64,000 bases of DNA, taken from assembly GCA_028292625.1 (NCBI GenBank), contig JAQGLY010000014.1, positions 62,001 to 126,000 on the forward strand. Reading direction: 5' to 3'. Shown piece by piece: positions 27,265 through 37,145 of the stretch. A program made the position numbers and the translations under genes. The DNA comes from Herbaspirillum sp. Its GTDB lineage: Bacteria; Pseudomonadota; Gammaproteobacteria; Burkholderiales; Burkholderiaceae_D. A model generated the notes under the pieces. The model was not told the DNA's origin. It saw only the letters and a list, made by a program, of their open reading frames with translations, and made no database searches. How positions within the stretch are numbered: position 1 is the first letter of the stretch; each line of letters begins with the position of its first letter.

Positions 27265-28041
27265 TCAGGACGGAATATAGCCCAGCGCCAGTGAAATCTG
27301 ATTGGCGGTCTGCATCAGGTCCTCAGTCCATTCCTCCTGCAGCCGGTCGGCCGGCGCCGAAATCGACAATCCCGCAATCAGTTTCCCCGTATCGTCCCGT
27401 ATCGCCGCTGCCATGCAGCGCACGCCCAATTCCAGTTCTTCGTTATCCCGCGCGCATCCCGACGCGCGCACCGCACTCAGTTCACGTTCCAGTTTGGCCA
27501 GATCCGTGATCGAATTCTTGTTGTGTCCCGCCAGGCCGGTGCGGGCGGCGTAGGCGCGCACCGCCTTCGGTTCGTCCACGGACAAAAACAGCTTCCCGAT
27601 CGATGTCAAATGCAGCGGCGCCCGTCCGCCGACGGCGCGCACCACCTGCATGCCCGAGCGTTCCGAGAATGCGCGGTCGATATAGACGATTTCATCGCTT
27701 TGGCGCACGGACAGGTTGACCGTTTGGTGGGTTTTGCGATGCAGGGCACGCATGAAATCGATGGCCGCCTCGCGCACGCTGAGGCGGCTTTTGACGATAT
27801 TGCCCAATTCCAGCAGGCGCATGCCAAGGCGGTAAGTGCCCGGTTCGGAACGTTCGACCAGCCGTTTGAGCACCAGATCGTTGAGAATGCGGTGCGCGGT
27901 CGACGGATGCAGTCCGGTTACCGCCGACAATTCTTTCAGGCTGACCGGATCCGGATACTCGGCCAGCGCGTCGAGCAGGGTCATTAGCCGTTCGATCACC
28001 TGGATCGAAGTGCCGCCTGGTTCGGAACGATCTATTTTCAT
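27265..28041 (-). CDS. IclR-family transcriptional regulator
   Basis: A 258-residue regulator with an N-terminal winged helix-turn-helix (ALAEYPDPVSLKELSAVTGLHPSTAHRILNDL) and a C-terminal IclR effector domain (about residues 85-250; ends GLSISAPADRL). Start set at 28041 (MKIDRSEPGGT); 18 further in-frame residues to 28095 look unlike the family. It is transcribed away from sbp, sharing a 250-base upstream region with it. Control of the adjacent sulfate/sulfonate genes is possible, but these are normally CysB/Cbl-controlled, so the target is unproven. Confidence 0.93.
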   Translation of the reverse strand: MKIDRSEPGGTSIQVIERLMTLLDALAEYPDPVSLKELSAVTGLHPSTAHRILNDLVLKRLVERSEPGTYRLGMRLLELGNIVKSRLSVREAAIDFMRALHRKTHQTVNLSVRQSDEIVYIDRAFSERSGMQVVRAVGGRAPLHLTSIGKLFLSVDEPKAVRAYAARTGLAGHNKNSITDLAKLERELSAVRASGCARDNEELELGVRCMAAAIRDDTGKLIAGLSISAPADRLQEEWTEDLMQTANQISLALGYIPS

Positions 28042-28113
28042 TTGATGCAAAGATGAAGATGAAAAGCTGTTTATACCACAATGTGAAAAATTCAAAAAGT
28101 GGACATATTATTC

Positions 28114-28127
28114 ATCGTTAAAACGAT
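28114..28127. promoter_or_regulatory. Inverted repeat between iclR-type gene and sbp
   Basis: Arms ATCGTT and AACGAT with a 2-base centre lie in the 250-base divergent region, 73 bases from the IclR start and 165 from sbp. It is a candidate operator. The remainder of the gap is AT-rich with no gene. Confidence 0.4.
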
Positions 28128-28291
28128 AGGGCTTATACCCTTTTAAAGCAGTTTTGTTCCCCCTTTATTCCGCCGCCCCATCCATACATATCTGTTTTTT
28201 GCATATCAACCCTCGAAAGTATTCGTTCTAATTCATATCCCGCCTGATTAATCTGTGACCTCCAGAATAAAGAAACCAAGAGGGAATCCAG

Positions 28292-29305
28292 ATGTTGTTG
28301 AAAAAACTTGTTCCGGCGATCTTCGCCATTGCGCTGGTGATCGCGCCGGCCGCCCACGCGGCCAATGTCACTTTGCTTAATGTGTCCTATGACCCCACCC
28401 GTGAGCTGTATCAAGACTATAACAAGGCGTTCGCCAAGTATTGGAAAGCCAAGACCGGCGACGATGTGACGATCAAGAATTCGCACGGCGGATCGGGTAG
28501 TCAGTCGCGGGCGGTGATCGACGGGCTGGATGCGGACGTGGTGACGCTGGCGCTGGCTTACGATATCGACGCGCTGGCCGATAAGGCCAAGCTGCTGCCG
28601 GCCGATTGGCAAAAGCGCCTGCCGCACAACAGCGCGCCGTACACCTCGACCTATGTGTTTCTGGTACGCAAGGGCAATCCGAAAGGCATCAAGGACTGGG
28701 GCGATCTGATCAAGCCGGGCGTGACGGTGATTACGCCGAATCCTAAAACCTCGGGCGGCGCGCGCTGGGGCTATCTGGCGGCCTGGGGCTATGAACTGAA
28801 GCGGACCAATAACGATCAGGCCAAGGCCAAGCTGTTCGTGCAGGAATTGTTCAAGCATGTGCCGGTGCTCGATTCGGGGGCGCGCGGATCGACGGTGACC
28901 TTCGCCGAACGCGGCATGGGCGATGTGCTGCTGGCATGGGAAAACGAAGCGTATCTGTCGTTGAAGGAATTCGGCGCCGACAAATTCGATATCGTGTATC
29001 CGCCCATCAGCATTCTGGCCGAGCCGCCGGTATCCGTGGTCGATAAGGTCGTCGACAAGCGCGGCACGCGCAAAGTGGCCGAGGAATATCTGAACTATCT
29101 GTATACACCCGAAGGCCAGGAAATCGCGGCGCGTAATTTTTACCGTCCTACCGATCCCAAGATCGCCGCCAAATATGCGAAGAATTTTCCCGTGCTGAAA
29201 TTGTTTACGGTGGACGATACGTTCGGCGGCTGGACCAATGCGCAAAAAACGCATTTCGCCGACGGCGGCACCTTCGATCAGATTTATAACCCCGGCAAGA
29301 AATAA
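28292..29305 (+). CDS. sbp: Sulfate ABC transporter substrate-binding protein
   Basis: Periplasmic receptor (337 residues) delivering sulfate or thiosulfate to the CysTWA permease. A signal peptide covers about residues 1-23 (ends APAAHAAN). Family signatures are [17 protein letters not shown] near the mature N-terminus and the sulfate-binding [17 protein letters not shown] segment, followed by [11 protein letters not shown] at the C-terminus. A good ribosome site (AGAGGGA) precedes the ATG. The cognate cysTWA genes lie about 6 kb downstream, separated by the ssu genes, all on the plus strand, so Sbp probably opens a joint sulfur operon. Confidence 0.95.
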   Translation: MLLKKLVPAIFAIALVIAPAAHAANVTLLNVSYDPTRELYQDYNKAFAKYWKAKTGDDVTIKNSHGGSGSQSRAVIDGLDADVVTLALAYDIDALADKAKLLPADWQKRLPHNSAPYTSTYVFLVRKGNPKGIKDWGDLIKPGVTVITPNPKTSGGARWGYLAAWGYELKRTNNDQAKAKLFVQELFKHVPVLDSGARGSTVTFAERGMGDVLLAWENEAYLSLKEFGADKFDIVYPPISILAEPPVSVVDKVVDKRGTRKVAEEYLNYLYTPEGQEIAARNFYRPTDPKIAAKYAKNFPVLKLFTVDDTFGGWTNAQKTHFADGGTFDQIYNPGKK

Positions 29306-29317
29306 GTCGGGCGGGCC

Positions 29318-29905
29318 ATGACGATTCTCCTGTTGGCGGGCAGTCCATCGGCGCCGTCACGTTCTTCCCGCTTGCTCAATCACGTCGGCGAAAAACTGGC
29401 GCTGCTGGGGCATCGCTATTCCCGGATCGACGTCTGCGATTTGCCGGCCGAGGCGCTGCTGCACGCCGATTTCGGCAATGCCGCAATCGAAGCCGCGCTG
29501 CTGCAGGTGGCCGAGGCCAGCGCCTTAGTGATCGCAACGCCGGTTTACAAGGCCGCGTACAGCGGCGTGTTGAAGGCGTTTCTGGATTTGCTGCCGCAAT
29601 TCGGATTGACCGGCAAGCTGGTGTTGCCGCTGGCTACCGGCGGCAGTCAGTCGCACATGCTGGCGCTCGATTACGCGTTGCGGCCGGTGCTGTCGTCGCT
29701 CAATCCGCGCCATGTGCTGCCGAGCATCTACGCCACCGAGGCGCAGGTGGTATGGAACGAAGGAGGGTTGACGCTGGATGCAACCATCGTGGAGCGGGTG
29801 CAGGAAGGCGTGGATCAGTTGTCGTACGGATTGCGCGCCCTGCATCGGACGGCGTCCAACGATTTCGACGATATCCATTTTTCCAAGGTGCAAGTGTCGA
29901 ATTGA
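29318..29905 (+). CDS. ssuE: NADPH-dependent FMN reductase of the sulfonate system
   Basis: Supplies reduced FMN to the SsuD monooxygenase. The 195-residue flavodoxin-like protein starts TILLLAGSPSAPSRSSRLL (the FMN phosphate-binding loop) and carries VIATPVYKAAYSGVLKAFLDLLP and LPLATGGSQSHMLALDYALRPVL, typical of SsuE. It begins 12 bases after sbp and leads the order ssuE-A-D-C-B-F. Expression under sulfate limitation is expected from the family but not visible here. Confidence 0.94.
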   Translation: MTILLLAGSPSAPSRSSRLLNHVGEKLALLGHRYSRIDVCDLPAEALLHADFGNAAIEAALLQVAEASALVIATPVYKAAYSGVLKAFLDLLPQFGLTGKLVLPLATGGSQSHMLALDYALRPVLSSLNPRHVLPSIYATEAQVVWNEGGLTLDATIVERVQEGVDQLSYGLRALHRTASNDFDDIHFSKVQVSN

Positions 29906-29937
29906 GTCGGCGCGGCACATATAACAAGGTGTTAACG

Positions 29938-30903
29938 ATGGTCTTTGAACATAAAAAAATTCGCCGCCGTACCCTCGCGCTGTTATCGGTGCTGGCGGTC
30001 GGCGTAGCCGGCCTGGCTGCGCCGCTGACGGTCGCGGCGCAGGCCAAGGAATTGCACATTGGTTACCAGAAGGCGGGCAGTACGCTGGTGTTGCTGAAAG
30101 CGCACGGCACGCTGGAGAAACGCCTGCAGGCGCAGGGCATCACTGTCAAATGGGCTGAATTCACCGCTGGGCCGCAACTGCTGGAAGCGCTGAATGTCGG
30201 CTCGGTCGATTTCGGCTATGTCGGCGAAGCGCCGCCGGTGTTCGCGCAGGCCGCCGGCGCCAATTTCGTGTACACGGCCTATGAAATCCCGACGCCCGCG
30301 GCGGAAGGCTTGCTGGTCCCGAAAAATTCGACCATCAAGTCGGTGGCGGAGCTGAAAGGCAAAAAGATCGCGTTCAACAAAGGCTCGGATGTGCATTGGC
30401 TGGTATTGGCGCTGCTGAAAAAAGCCGGTCTGAGCTACAGCGACATTCAGCCGATTTATCTGGCGCCGGCCGATGCGCGCGCGGCCTTCGAGCGCGGCGC
30501 GGTGGATGCGTGGGCGGTCTGGGATCCGTTCCAGAGCGCGGCCGAAAAGCAGATCGGCGCTCGCCTTCTGGTCAGCGGCGTCGGCGCGGTCAGCCATCAT
30601 CAGTTTTTCCTGTCGGCGCGGCCTTATGCCGAGAAAAATCAGGCGGTGTTGAACATCGTGATGGAAGAGCTGGGCAAAGTCGGTCAATGGGTGCGCGAGC
30701 ATAACCGCGACGCCGCGGCGGAACTGGCGCCGATTCAAGGGCTGGACATCGATGTGATCGAGACCTCATTGAAAAACTACGCACACGTCTACAAGCCGAT
30801 CGATGCGCCGGTGCTGGCGGAGCAGCAGCGGATTGCCGACGCGTTCTTCGCGGCCAAGCTGATCCCGGTCAAGTTGAATGTGAATGACGCCGTGCTGAAG
30901 TAG
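29938..30903 (+). CDS. ssuA: Aliphatic sulfonate ABC transporter substrate-binding protein
   Basis: Periplasmic binding protein for alkanesulfonates, 321 residues, start at ATG 29938. The basic N-terminus and hydrophobic stretch end at VAAQAKE, a likely signal peptidase site. The mature part opens LHIGYQKAGSTLVLLKAHGTL and includes DFGYVGEAPPVFAQAAG and AWAVWDPFQSAAEKQ, matching SsuA. It lies between ssuE and ssuD. Several related NitT/TauT-type binding proteins appear later in the window, at 49507, 57866 and 62232, but with other neighbours. Confidence 0.95.
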   Translation: MVFEHKKIRRRTLALLSVLAVGVAGLAAPLTVAAQAKELHIGYQKAGSTLVLLKAHGTLEKRLQAQGITVKWAEFTAGPQLLEALNVGSVDFGYVGEAPPVFAQAAGANFVYTAYEIPTPAAEGLLVPKNSTIKSVAELKGKKIAFNKGSDVHWLVLALLKKAGLSYSDIQPIYLAPADARAAFERGAVDAWAVWDPFQSAAEKQIGARLLVSGVGAVSHHQFFLSARPYAEKNQAVLNIVMEELGKVGQWVREHNRDAAAELAPIQGLDIDVIETSLKNYAHVYKPIDAPVLAEQQRIADAFFAAKLIPVKLNVNDAVLK

Positions 30904-30945
30904 ACGCGGCGATCTATTTTTCGATAGGAAATACGGAGTATTGCA

Positions 30946-32106
30946 ATGAACGTTTTCTGGTTTATTCCGACGCATGGCGACAGCCGCTATCTGGGCACCG
31001 CCGAGGGCGGCCGCGCGGTCAGTCACGATTACATGAAACAGGTCGCGGTGGCCGCCGATACGCTGGGTTACGACGGCGTGCTGTTGCCGACCGGACGCTC
31101 TTGCGAAGATGCGTGGGTGACGGCGTCCAGTCTGATCGACGCTACCCGGTCGCTGAAATTTCTGGTGGCGGTGCGGCCCGGTCTGACCGCGCCCAGCCTG
31201 TCGGCGCGGATGGCGGCGACTTTCGACCGACTGTCCGGCGGCCGTCTGCTGATCAATGTGGTGACCGGCGGCGATCCCGCGGAGCAGGAGGGCGATGGCA
31301 TCTTCGGGACGCATGAAGAACGGTATGAACTGACCGATGAGTTCCTGCGCATCTGGCGCGATCTGCTGAGCAATGCGCAGGAGCCGGGCGGCACCGTCGA
31401 TTTCAATGGCAAGCATTTGCGGATCAAGGGTGGCACGGTGATGTATCCGCCGGTGCAGACGCCGTATCCCCCGCTGTATTTCGGCGGATCGTCGGAGCAG
31501 GCGCGCGATCTGGCGGCCGAGCAGGTCGATGTCTATCTGACCTGGGGCGAGGCGCCGGCGGCGGTGGCGGAAAAGATCGCCGATCTGCGCGCGCGCGCCG
31601 CTCTCAAGGGACGCACCTTGCGCTTCGGCATCCGTTTCCATGTGATCGTGCGGGAAACCGCCGAGGCGGCCTGGGCCGCCGCCGATGCGCTGATCAGCAA
31701 ACTGGACGATGAAACCATCGCCAAGGCACAGGAAAAATTCGCGGCGATGGATTCCGAAGGACAGCGGCGCATGGCGGCGCTGCACGGCGGCCGCCGCGAC
31801 AAGCTGGAAGTCAGTCCGAATCTGTGGGCCGGCGTCGGCCTGGTGCGCGGCGGGGCCGGCACCGCGCTGGTAGGCGATCCGCAAACCGTCGCCGACCGGA
31901 TGCGGGAATACGCCGATCTCGGCATCGATACCTTTATTTTGTCGGGCTATCCGCATCTGGAGGAGTCCTACCGTTTTGCGGAGCTGGTGTTTCCGTTATT
32001 GCCGCGTGCGCAGAAAACCGGTTTGCCGGGGTTCAGCGTGTCCGGTCCGTTCGGCGAAATGGTCGCCAATACGTACGCGCCGGCGCTGAAAGTCGCCGAA
32101 AGTTGA
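30946..32106 (+). CDS. ssuD: FMNH2-dependent alkanesulfonate monooxygenase
   Basis: Cleaves C1-C14 alkanesulfonates to the aldehyde and sulfite using FMNH2 from SsuE and oxygen. The 386-residue cytoplasmic TIM-barrel protein of the bacterial luciferase family opens [18 protein letters not shown] and contains [17 protein letters not shown] and [19 protein letters not shown], all close to E. coli SsuD. A GGAG ribosome site precedes the ATG. It lies in the middle of the ssu genes, and the sulfite produced would enter cysteine synthesis. Confidence 0.97.
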   Translation: MNVFWFIPTHGDSRYLGTAEGGRAVSHDYMKQVAVAADTLGYDGVLLPTGRSCEDAWVTASSLIDATRSLKFLVAVRPGLTAPSLSARMAATFDRLSGGRLLINVVTGGDPAEQEGDGIFGTHEERYELTDEFLRIWRDLLSNAQEPGGTVDFNGKHLRIKGGTVMYPPVQTPYPPLYFGGSSEQARDLAAEQVDVYLTWGEAPAAVAEKIADLRARAALKGRTLRFGIRFHVIVRETAEAAWAAADALISKLDDETIAKAQEKFAAMDSEGQRRMAALHGGRRDKLEVSPNLWAGVGLVRGGAGTALVGDPQTVADRMREYADLGIDTFILSGYPHLEESYRFAELVFPLLPRAQKTGLPGFSVSGPFGEMVANTYAPALKVAES

Positions 32107-32117
32107 GGAGTATCGAG

Positions 32118-32957
32118 ATGTTCACAGTAATCAGCAATCGTATTGCAGCCAAGCCGGTGACGGTCAGGCGGACAGCGGTCAAAGCCGGCAAATGGGACAC
32201 CGAAAGCGGCCGGCGCGTGCTGTCCTGGGTCTTGCCGGTGGCGCTGGTGCTGGCCTGGCAGGCGGCGGCGCAGGCGGGCTGGTTATCCAGCCGGATTTTG
32301 CCGGAGCCATGGGCGGTGTTGAAGGCGGCATGGCGCTTGTCCGCGTCGGGCGAGTTGTGGACCCATTTGGGCGTCAGCAGCGGACGCGCGGCGGCCGGAT
32401 TCGCGGTCGGCGGCGGCCTTGGCCTGTTGCTGGGCCTGCTGACCGGCAGCTTCCGCCATGCCGAAACGCTGCTCGACACCACCTTGCAAATGGTGCGCAA
32501 TATTCCGGCGCTGGCGCTGATTCCGCTGGTGATCTTGTGGTTCGGCATCGATGAAACGGCCAAACTGTTTCTGGTGTCGGTCGGCGTGTTCTTCCCGATG
32601 TATCTGAATACTTTCCACGGCATCCGTTCGGTCGACAAGGCGCTCATCGAGATGGCGCGCAGTTACGGTTTGACCGGCTGGCCGCTGTATCGCGATGTGA
32701 TTTTGCCGGGGGCCTTGCCGTCGATTCTGGTCGGCGTGCGCTTCGCGCTGGGGCTGGTGTGGGTCTTGCTGATCGTGGCCGAGACGATTTCGGCGCAGTC
32801 GGGCATCGGCTATATGACGATGAATGCGCGCGAATTCCTGCAGACCGATGTGGTGCTGGTCGGCGTGCTGTTGTATGCGTTGCTGGGCAAGGCGGCCGAT
32901 ACGCTGGCGCGTTTGCTGGAGCGTTACTGGCTGCGTTGGCATCCGGGGTATCAATAA
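32118..32957 (+). CDS. ssuC: Aliphatic sulfonate ABC transporter permease
   Basis: Inner-membrane permease of the sulfonate importer, 279 residues with start ATG 32118. Hydrophobic segments fit the six-span BPD_transp_1 fold. The cytoplasmic EAA loop reads EMARSYGLTGWPLYRDVILPGALPSILVGVR, where it docks to SsuB. It is 11 bases after ssuD. A 227-base gap containing a long palindromic element separates it from ssuB, which is normally adjacent. Confidence 0.95.
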   Translation: MFTVISNRIAAKPVTVRRTAVKAGKWDTESGRRVLSWVLPVALVLAWQAAAQAGWLSSRILPEPWAVLKAAWRLSASGELWTHLGVSSGRAAAGFAVGGGLGLLLGLLTGSFRHAETLLDTTLQMVRNIPALALIPLVILWFGIDETAKLFLVSVGVFFPMYLNTFHGIRSVDKALIEMARSYGLTGWPLYRDVILPGALPSILVGVRFALGLVWVLLIVAETISAQSGIGYMTMNAREFLQTDVVLVGVLLYALLGKAADTLARLLERYWLRWHPGYQ

Positions 32958-33007
32958 GACTACTCAGGGTTATGTGGGCATCCTTCGAATTTTTTCTGCG
33001 GAGGTGG

Positions 33008-33108
33008 TCCTTCGATACGCCTTCGGCTACTCAGGACGAACGGGTTTTTTGTGAAAATTTTAGAAAAACCGTTCGTCCTGAGTAGCCGCAAAGCGGCGTA
33101 TCGAAGGA
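33008..33108. repeat. Long palindromic intergenic element between ssuC and ssuB
   Basis: Left arm 33008-33043 (TCCTTCGATACGCCTTCGGC onward) and right arm 33069-33108 are inverted copies: TCCTTCGATACGC and GGCTACTCAGGACGAACGG recur as reverse complements. Each arm holds its own inner hairpin (GCC-TTC-GGC on the left, GCCGC-AAA-GCGGC on the right), giving a branched fold. The loop is AT-rich. The pattern fits a mobile REP- or MITE-like intergenic repeat; a degenerate fragment (TACTCAGG then TCCTTCGAA) lies at about 32961-32989. It may attenuate or stabilise the operon transcript. Confidence 0.85.
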
Positions 33109-33184
33109 TCGCCGCGACAGGTAAAACTTAAGGGTTAAAAAAATGATCCGACAAAAGCCTCAGGCATCTTAATAAGGAATTGCT

Positions 33185-34042
33185 ATGCGCATCGAAACGC
33201 GGGAAATACTTGAGAGGAACGCCACGGCTTCAATACTGACGTCGAGCAAGGCCCGGCGCGGCGTGCGCCTCGTCATCGACGGCCTGTCGAAGGCCTACGG
33301 CCAACGCGAGGTGTTGAAAGCGGTGACGCTGGACGTGGCCCCGGGCGACTTCGTCGCCATCGTCGGCCGCAGCGGTTGCGGCAAGAGCACCTTGTTGCGG
33401 CTGCTGGCCGATCTGGAACCGCCCAGCGCCGGCGGCGTGCGCTTCGAAGCCGACGACGGACGGGGACTGCAGCCGGAAATCCGCATCATGTTTCAGGATT
33501 CCCGCTTGTTGCCGTGGAAACGGGTCGCCGATAACGTGACGCTGGGCTTGTCGAAGGCCGCGGGCCTGGCGTCCGACGCCTTGCGGCAGGTCGGCTTGCA
33601 GGAACGGGCCGGCGAATGGCCGGCGGTCTTGTCCGGCGGCCAGCGGCAGCGCGTGGCGCTGGCGCGGGCGCTGGTGCACGATCCGCAACTGCTGCTGCTC
33701 GACGAGCCGCTGGGCGCGCTGGATGCGTTGACGCGCATCGAAATGCAGCAGTTGATCGAATCCTTGTGGCTGGCGCGCGGTTTCACGGCGGTGCTGGTGA
33801 CGCATGATGTGCAGGAGGCGATTGCGCTGGCCGATCGCGTGGTGCTGATCGAGGACGGCGCGATTACATTGGATCAGCGCATCGATCTGGCGCGTCCGCG
33901 TCTGCGCGGCAATCCGCGCTTCGCGCAACTGGAAGAACAGATTTTGGCGCGGGTGCTGCAACAACCCGCGGGCGCGCCGGACGGGGCGTTGGGCGATGAA
34001 TCGTTGCAGCGGACTTTCGCGCAGGTGCGCTGGGCGGTTTGA
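33185..34042 (+). CDS. ssuB: Aliphatic sulfonate ABC transporter ATPase
   Basis: ATPase subunit energising SsuAC, 285 residues. Walker A is [11 protein letters not shown], the signature is [15 protein letters not shown], Walker B is [12 protein letters not shown] and the switch histidine is in [10 protein letters not shown]. The Q-loop reads [12 protein letters not shown], usual in the NitT/TauT/Ssu group. The N-terminal 30 residues before the ABC domain are a little longer than in E. coli SsuB. It follows the palindromic element rather than joining ssuC directly. Confidence 0.95.
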   Translation: MRIETREILERNATASILTSSKARRGVRLVIDGLSKAYGQREVLKAVTLDVAPGDFVAIVGRSGCGKSTLLRLLADLEPPSAGGVRFEADDGRGLQPEIRIMFQDSRLLPWKRVADNVTLGLSKAAGLASDALRQVGLQERAGEWPAVLSGGQRQRVALARALVHDPQLLLLDEPLGALDALTRIEMQQLIESLWLARGFTAVLVTHDVQEAIALADRVVLIEDGAITLDQRIDLARPRLRGNPRFAQLEEQILARVLQQPAGAPDGALGDESLQRTFAQVRWAV

Positions 34043-34125
34043 CCCCGGCCGCGAATCGACATTCCGAATGATGAAGCAGGTCGTTTGATTGAGTTTTTTA
34101 ACCCGGCACTACCAAGGAGCATGTA

Positions 34126-34341
34126 ATGACTATCCAGGCAATCAATGTACGCAATCAATTCAAAGGCACCATCAAGACCATCATCGAAGGTTCGGTGGTC
34201 TCGGAAGTCGACGTCCAGACGCCGGCGGGTATCGTCACCTCGGTCATCACTACCCGTTCGATCAAGGATCTGGGTCTGGTGGTCGGCAGCGAAGTCGTGG
34301 CGCTGGTCAAGGCGACCGAAGTGTCGATCGCTAAAATCTGA
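34126..34341 (+). CDS. ssuF: Single TOBE-domain molybdopterin-binding-like protein (SsuF/Mop type)
   Basis: A 71-residue protein made of one TOBE/Mop domain: MTIQAINVRNQFKGTIKTI, then EVDVQTPAGIVTSVIT and GSEVVALVKATEVSIAKI. Molbindins of this kind bind molybdate or tungstate oxyanions. In Pseudomonas putida a similar gene, ssuF, closes the ssuEADCBF operon and is needed for sulfonate use; the order here is the same. An AAGGAG ribosome site precedes the start. Its biochemical role in sulfonate use is not established. Confidence 0.88.
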   Translation: MTIQAINVRNQFKGTIKTIIEGSVVSEVDVQTPAGIVTSVITTRSIKDLGLVVGSEVVALVKATEVSIAKI

Positions 34342-34356
34342 AGCAGCAATCCAGCG

Positions 34357-35226
34357 ATGTCTTATCCCGCTTTTGAACAATATCTGGCGCGCCTGCGCTT
34401 GACCGGGCGCCAGATGGACGAAGCCGGCGCGCCGGCCAAGGTGCGGCTGGACGATAGCGGGCGGGCGCTGGGAACGTATTTCAATTCGACGCTGACATCG
34501 GCGTTTCAGCCGATCCGGCGCGTGGGCGACCGTGCGATCGTCGGCTACGAGGGCTTCGCGCGCTGCGAGCCGGAATACAACGGCGCCGACAGCGACCGCG
34601 ATTTGTCGATCTGGAATTTGCTGGAAGGATCCGCCAGCGATGAGGAGTCGGTGGCGCTGGACCGCCTGTGCCGCATGCTGCATGCGATTAATTTCTATCG
34701 TCAGCCGGCGGCGGCTGGCGGCAGCCAATTGTATTTGAGCGTGCATGGCCGTTTGCTGGCGGCGGTCGGCAGCAATCACGGCATGGCGTTCCGCCATATC
34801 CTGAATTTGCTCGGCTTGCCGCATGAGCAAATTGTGTTGCAGATTCCGGCCGTGACCGGCGGCCAGGGCTGGCTGCTGAATTATGTATTGGACAATTACC
34901 GCCGCAACGGCTTCCGGCTGGCGGCCGGGGCCGCCGATGTATCGGCCGCGCTTGAACTGATCGATACGGTGCAGGCCGATATCGTCAAAATCGATGGGCG
35001 GCTGCTCGACGACGACGACAGCCTGGCGCGTTTATTGCCGCTGGCCGCCCGGCGCGGCATCAAAATCGCCTTCAAACGGGTCGACAGCCCGGCCGTGGCC
35101 GAAAAACTGCGACGGCTCGCTAAACAGAGCGGCCAAACCATTTACGTACAGGGCTATCTGTGGGACCGGCCGGGGCATGCCCTACCGGCGGAGCCTGTCG
35201 AGATTGGGCTGCCGCAACTGCCTTAG
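34357..35226 (+). CDS. Degenerate EAL-domain protein in the sulfur cluster
   Basis: A 289-residue soluble protein with the EAL-domain fold. Landmarks that would coordinate metal and bind c-di-GMP are altered: the EAL box reads YEGFAR, the usual I-T-E motif reads LQIPAV, and the D-D-F-G-T-G segment is replaced by LAAGAADVS. VKIDGRLL keeps the VKID-like motif. It is therefore probably not a phosphodiesterase, but may bind c-di-GMP or act through protein contacts. It starts 15 bases after ssuF and lies 148 bases before cysT, which suggests a regulatory role in sulfur acquisition. Confidence 0.82.
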   Translation: MSYPAFEQYLARLRLTGRQMDEAGAPAKVRLDDSGRALGTYFNSTLTSAFQPIRRVGDRAIVGYEGFARCEPEYNGADSDRDLSIWNLLEGSASDEESVALDRLCRMLHAINFYRQPAAAGGSQLYLSVHGRLLAAVGSNHGMAFRHILNLLGLPHEQIVLQIPAVTGGQGWLLNYVLDNYRRNGFRLAAGAADVSAALELIDTVQADIVKIDGRLLDDDDSLARLLPLAARRGIKIAFKRVDSPAVAEKLRRLAKQSGQTIYVQGYLWDRPGHALPAEPVEIGLPQLP

Positions 35227-35374
35227 CCACCGGCGCGCCGCATAATAATTCGCTTTATACGAATTGCTTCTATGGGCATGCGAAAAAATTACTTCGTTTT
35301 ATAACATCCCAGTGCGAATATTGCGGCTCGTTAGTCGTATTTGTTATAAGAGACGGATTAAGGGGCAGGGAAGT

Positions 35375-36226
35375 ATGAGCATCGCCATCAAGAAAAGAAG
35401 TTCAATGCGCGTGCTGCCGGGGTTTCATTTGTCGCTGGGGTTTACCTTGTTTTACCTGGCGCTGATTGTATTGATACCGTTATCGGCGGTGTTTCTGAAG
35501 ACGTTTACCATGACCTGGCCGGCATTCTGGGATGCCGTGAGTTCGCCGCGGGTGGTCGCCTCATACCGGCTGACCTTCGGCGCGTCCTTGCTGGCGGCGA
35601 TCATCAACGCGGTCTTCGGCGGCATCGTGGCCTGGGTGCTGGTGCGCTATCGTTTTCCGGGCAAGAAAATCGTCGACGCGCTGGTCGATTTGCCGTTCGC
35701 GCTGCCCACTGCGGTGGCCGGCATCACGCTGACGGCGCTGTATTCCAGCAACGGCTGGATCGGCCAGTATCTGGAAGCGGTCGGCATCAAGGTCGCGTTT
35801 ACGCCGTTGGGCGTGCTGGTGGCGCTGACGTTTATCGGGCTGCCGTTCGTGGTGCGCACGGTGCAGCCGGTGCTGGAAGACGCCGAGCGCGAGCTCGAAG
35901 AAGCCGCCGCCAGTCTGGGCGCCCATCCCTGGCAGGTGTTTGCGCGGGTGATTTTTCCGACCGTGGCGCCGGCGCTGCTGACCGGTTTTGCGCTGTCCTT
36001 CGCGCGCGCCACCGGCGAATACGGTTCAGTCATTTTTATCGCCGGCAATATGCCGATGGTGTCCGAAATCACGCCGCTGTTCATCGTGACCAAACTGGAA
36101 CAATACGATTATGCGGGCGCCACGGCAATTGCGGTGGTGATGCTGCTGGCGTCCTTTATATTGCTGCTGACCATCAATCTGTTGCAGGCCTGGTCGCGCA
36201 AGCGCAGTCTGGCCGGGAAGAATTGA
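35375..36226 (+). CDS. cysT: Sulfate/thiosulfate ABC transporter permease CysT (CysU)
   Basis: One of two inner-membrane permeases of the sulfate importer, 283 residues. Start set at 35375 after AGGGGCAGGGA; 37 further in-frame residues upstream are not family-like. Six hydrophobic segments are visible, and the EAA loop reads [42 protein letters not shown] and [18 protein letters not shown] are typical CysT motifs. The 148-base gap to the EAL gene may hold an internal promoter. Confidence 0.96.
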   Translation: MSIAIKKRSSMRVLPGFHLSLGFTLFYLALIVLIPLSAVFLKTFTMTWPAFWDAVSSPRVVASYRLTFGASLLAAIINAVFGGIVAWVLVRYRFPGKKIVDALVDLPFALPTAVAGITLTALYSSNGWIGQYLEAVGIKVAFTPLGVLVALTFIGLPFVVRTVQPVLEDAERELEEAAASLGAHPWQVFARVIFPTVAPALLTGFALSFARATGEYGSVIFIAGNMPMVSEITPLFIVTKLEQYDYAGATAIAVVMLLASFILLLTINLLQAWSRKRSLAGKN

Positions 36227-36227
36227 G

Positions 36228-37145
36228 ATGACGACCGCAACTATTCCCAATATTGCCGCCGAGTCGGCATTGATCAAGCGTGGCGAGCCGGTTCATGCGC
36301 CGGCGGCAACGCTGGAGCCATTATGGATCCGCGTGGTGCTGATCGGCATCGCGCTGGCGTTTTTGACGCTGTTTTTGTTCGTGCCGCTGCTGGCGGTCTT
36401 TTTTCAGGCGCTCAAAAAGGGCTGGGACGTCTACCTGGCCGCGATCGTCGAGCCGGACGCGATTTCGGCCATCAAATTGACGCTGCTGACGGCGCTCATC
36501 GCGGTGCCGGCCAATCTGGTGTTCGGCGTGGCGGCGGCCTGGGCGATCGCCAAATTCGAATTCCGCGGCAAGAATGTCCTGTTGACGCTGATCGATCTGC
36601 CGTTCTCCGTGTCTCCCATCATTTCCGGCTTGATCTATGTGCTACTGTTCGGCTCCCAGGGTTGGTTCGGTCCATGGCTGCGCGCGCACGACATCAAGAT
36701 TCTGTTTGCGGTGCCCGGCATTGTATTGGCGACGATGTTCGTCACGTTTCCGTTCGTCGCCCGTGAGCTGATTCCGCTGATGCAGGCGCAGGGCAGCGAA
36801 GAGGAAGAGGCCGCGCTGGTGCTGGGCGCATCGGGGTGGAAAACCTTCTGGCATGTGACGCTGCCGAATATCAAATGGGGCCTGCTGTACGGCGTCATAC
36901 TGTGCAATGCGCGGGCAATGGGCGAATTCGGCGCGGTGTCGGTGGTGTCCGGGCATATCCGCGGCGAAACCAATACGATTCCGTTGCAGGTCGAGATTCT
37001 TTATAACGAATACAATTTCGCGTCGGCGTTTGCGGTGGCATCGCTGTTGGCGTTGCTGGCTCTGGTGACGCTGGCCTTGAAATCATTTATCGAGTGGCGT
37101 CTGAGCAATGCGGAAGATGCGTATTTACACGTGGAGCAGGCATGA
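36228..37145 (+). CDS. cysW: Sulfate/thiosulfate ABC transporter permease CysW
   Basis: Second permease of the sulfate importer, 305 residues, starting one base after the cysT stop. Six hydrophobic spans follow an N-terminal cytoplasmic tail of about 35 residues. The EAA loop is [23 protein letters not shown] and the C-terminal region has [29 protein letters not shown], which is diagnostic for CysW. Its stop overlaps the cysA start. Confidence 0.97.
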   Translation: MTTATIPNIAAESALIKRGEPVHAPAATLEPLWIRVVLIGIALAFLTLFLFVPLLAVFFQALKKGWDVYLAAIVEPDAISAIKLTLLTALIAVPANLVFGVAAAWAIAKFEFRGKNVLLTLIDLPFSVSPIISGLIYVLLFGSQGWFGPWLRAHDIKILFAVPGIVLATMFVTFPFVARELIPLMQAQGSEEEEAALVLGASGWKTFWHVTLPNIKWGLLYGVILCNARAMGEFGAVSVVSGHIRGETNTIPLQVEILYNEYNFASAFAVASLLALLALVTLALKSFIEWRLSNAEDAYLHVEQA

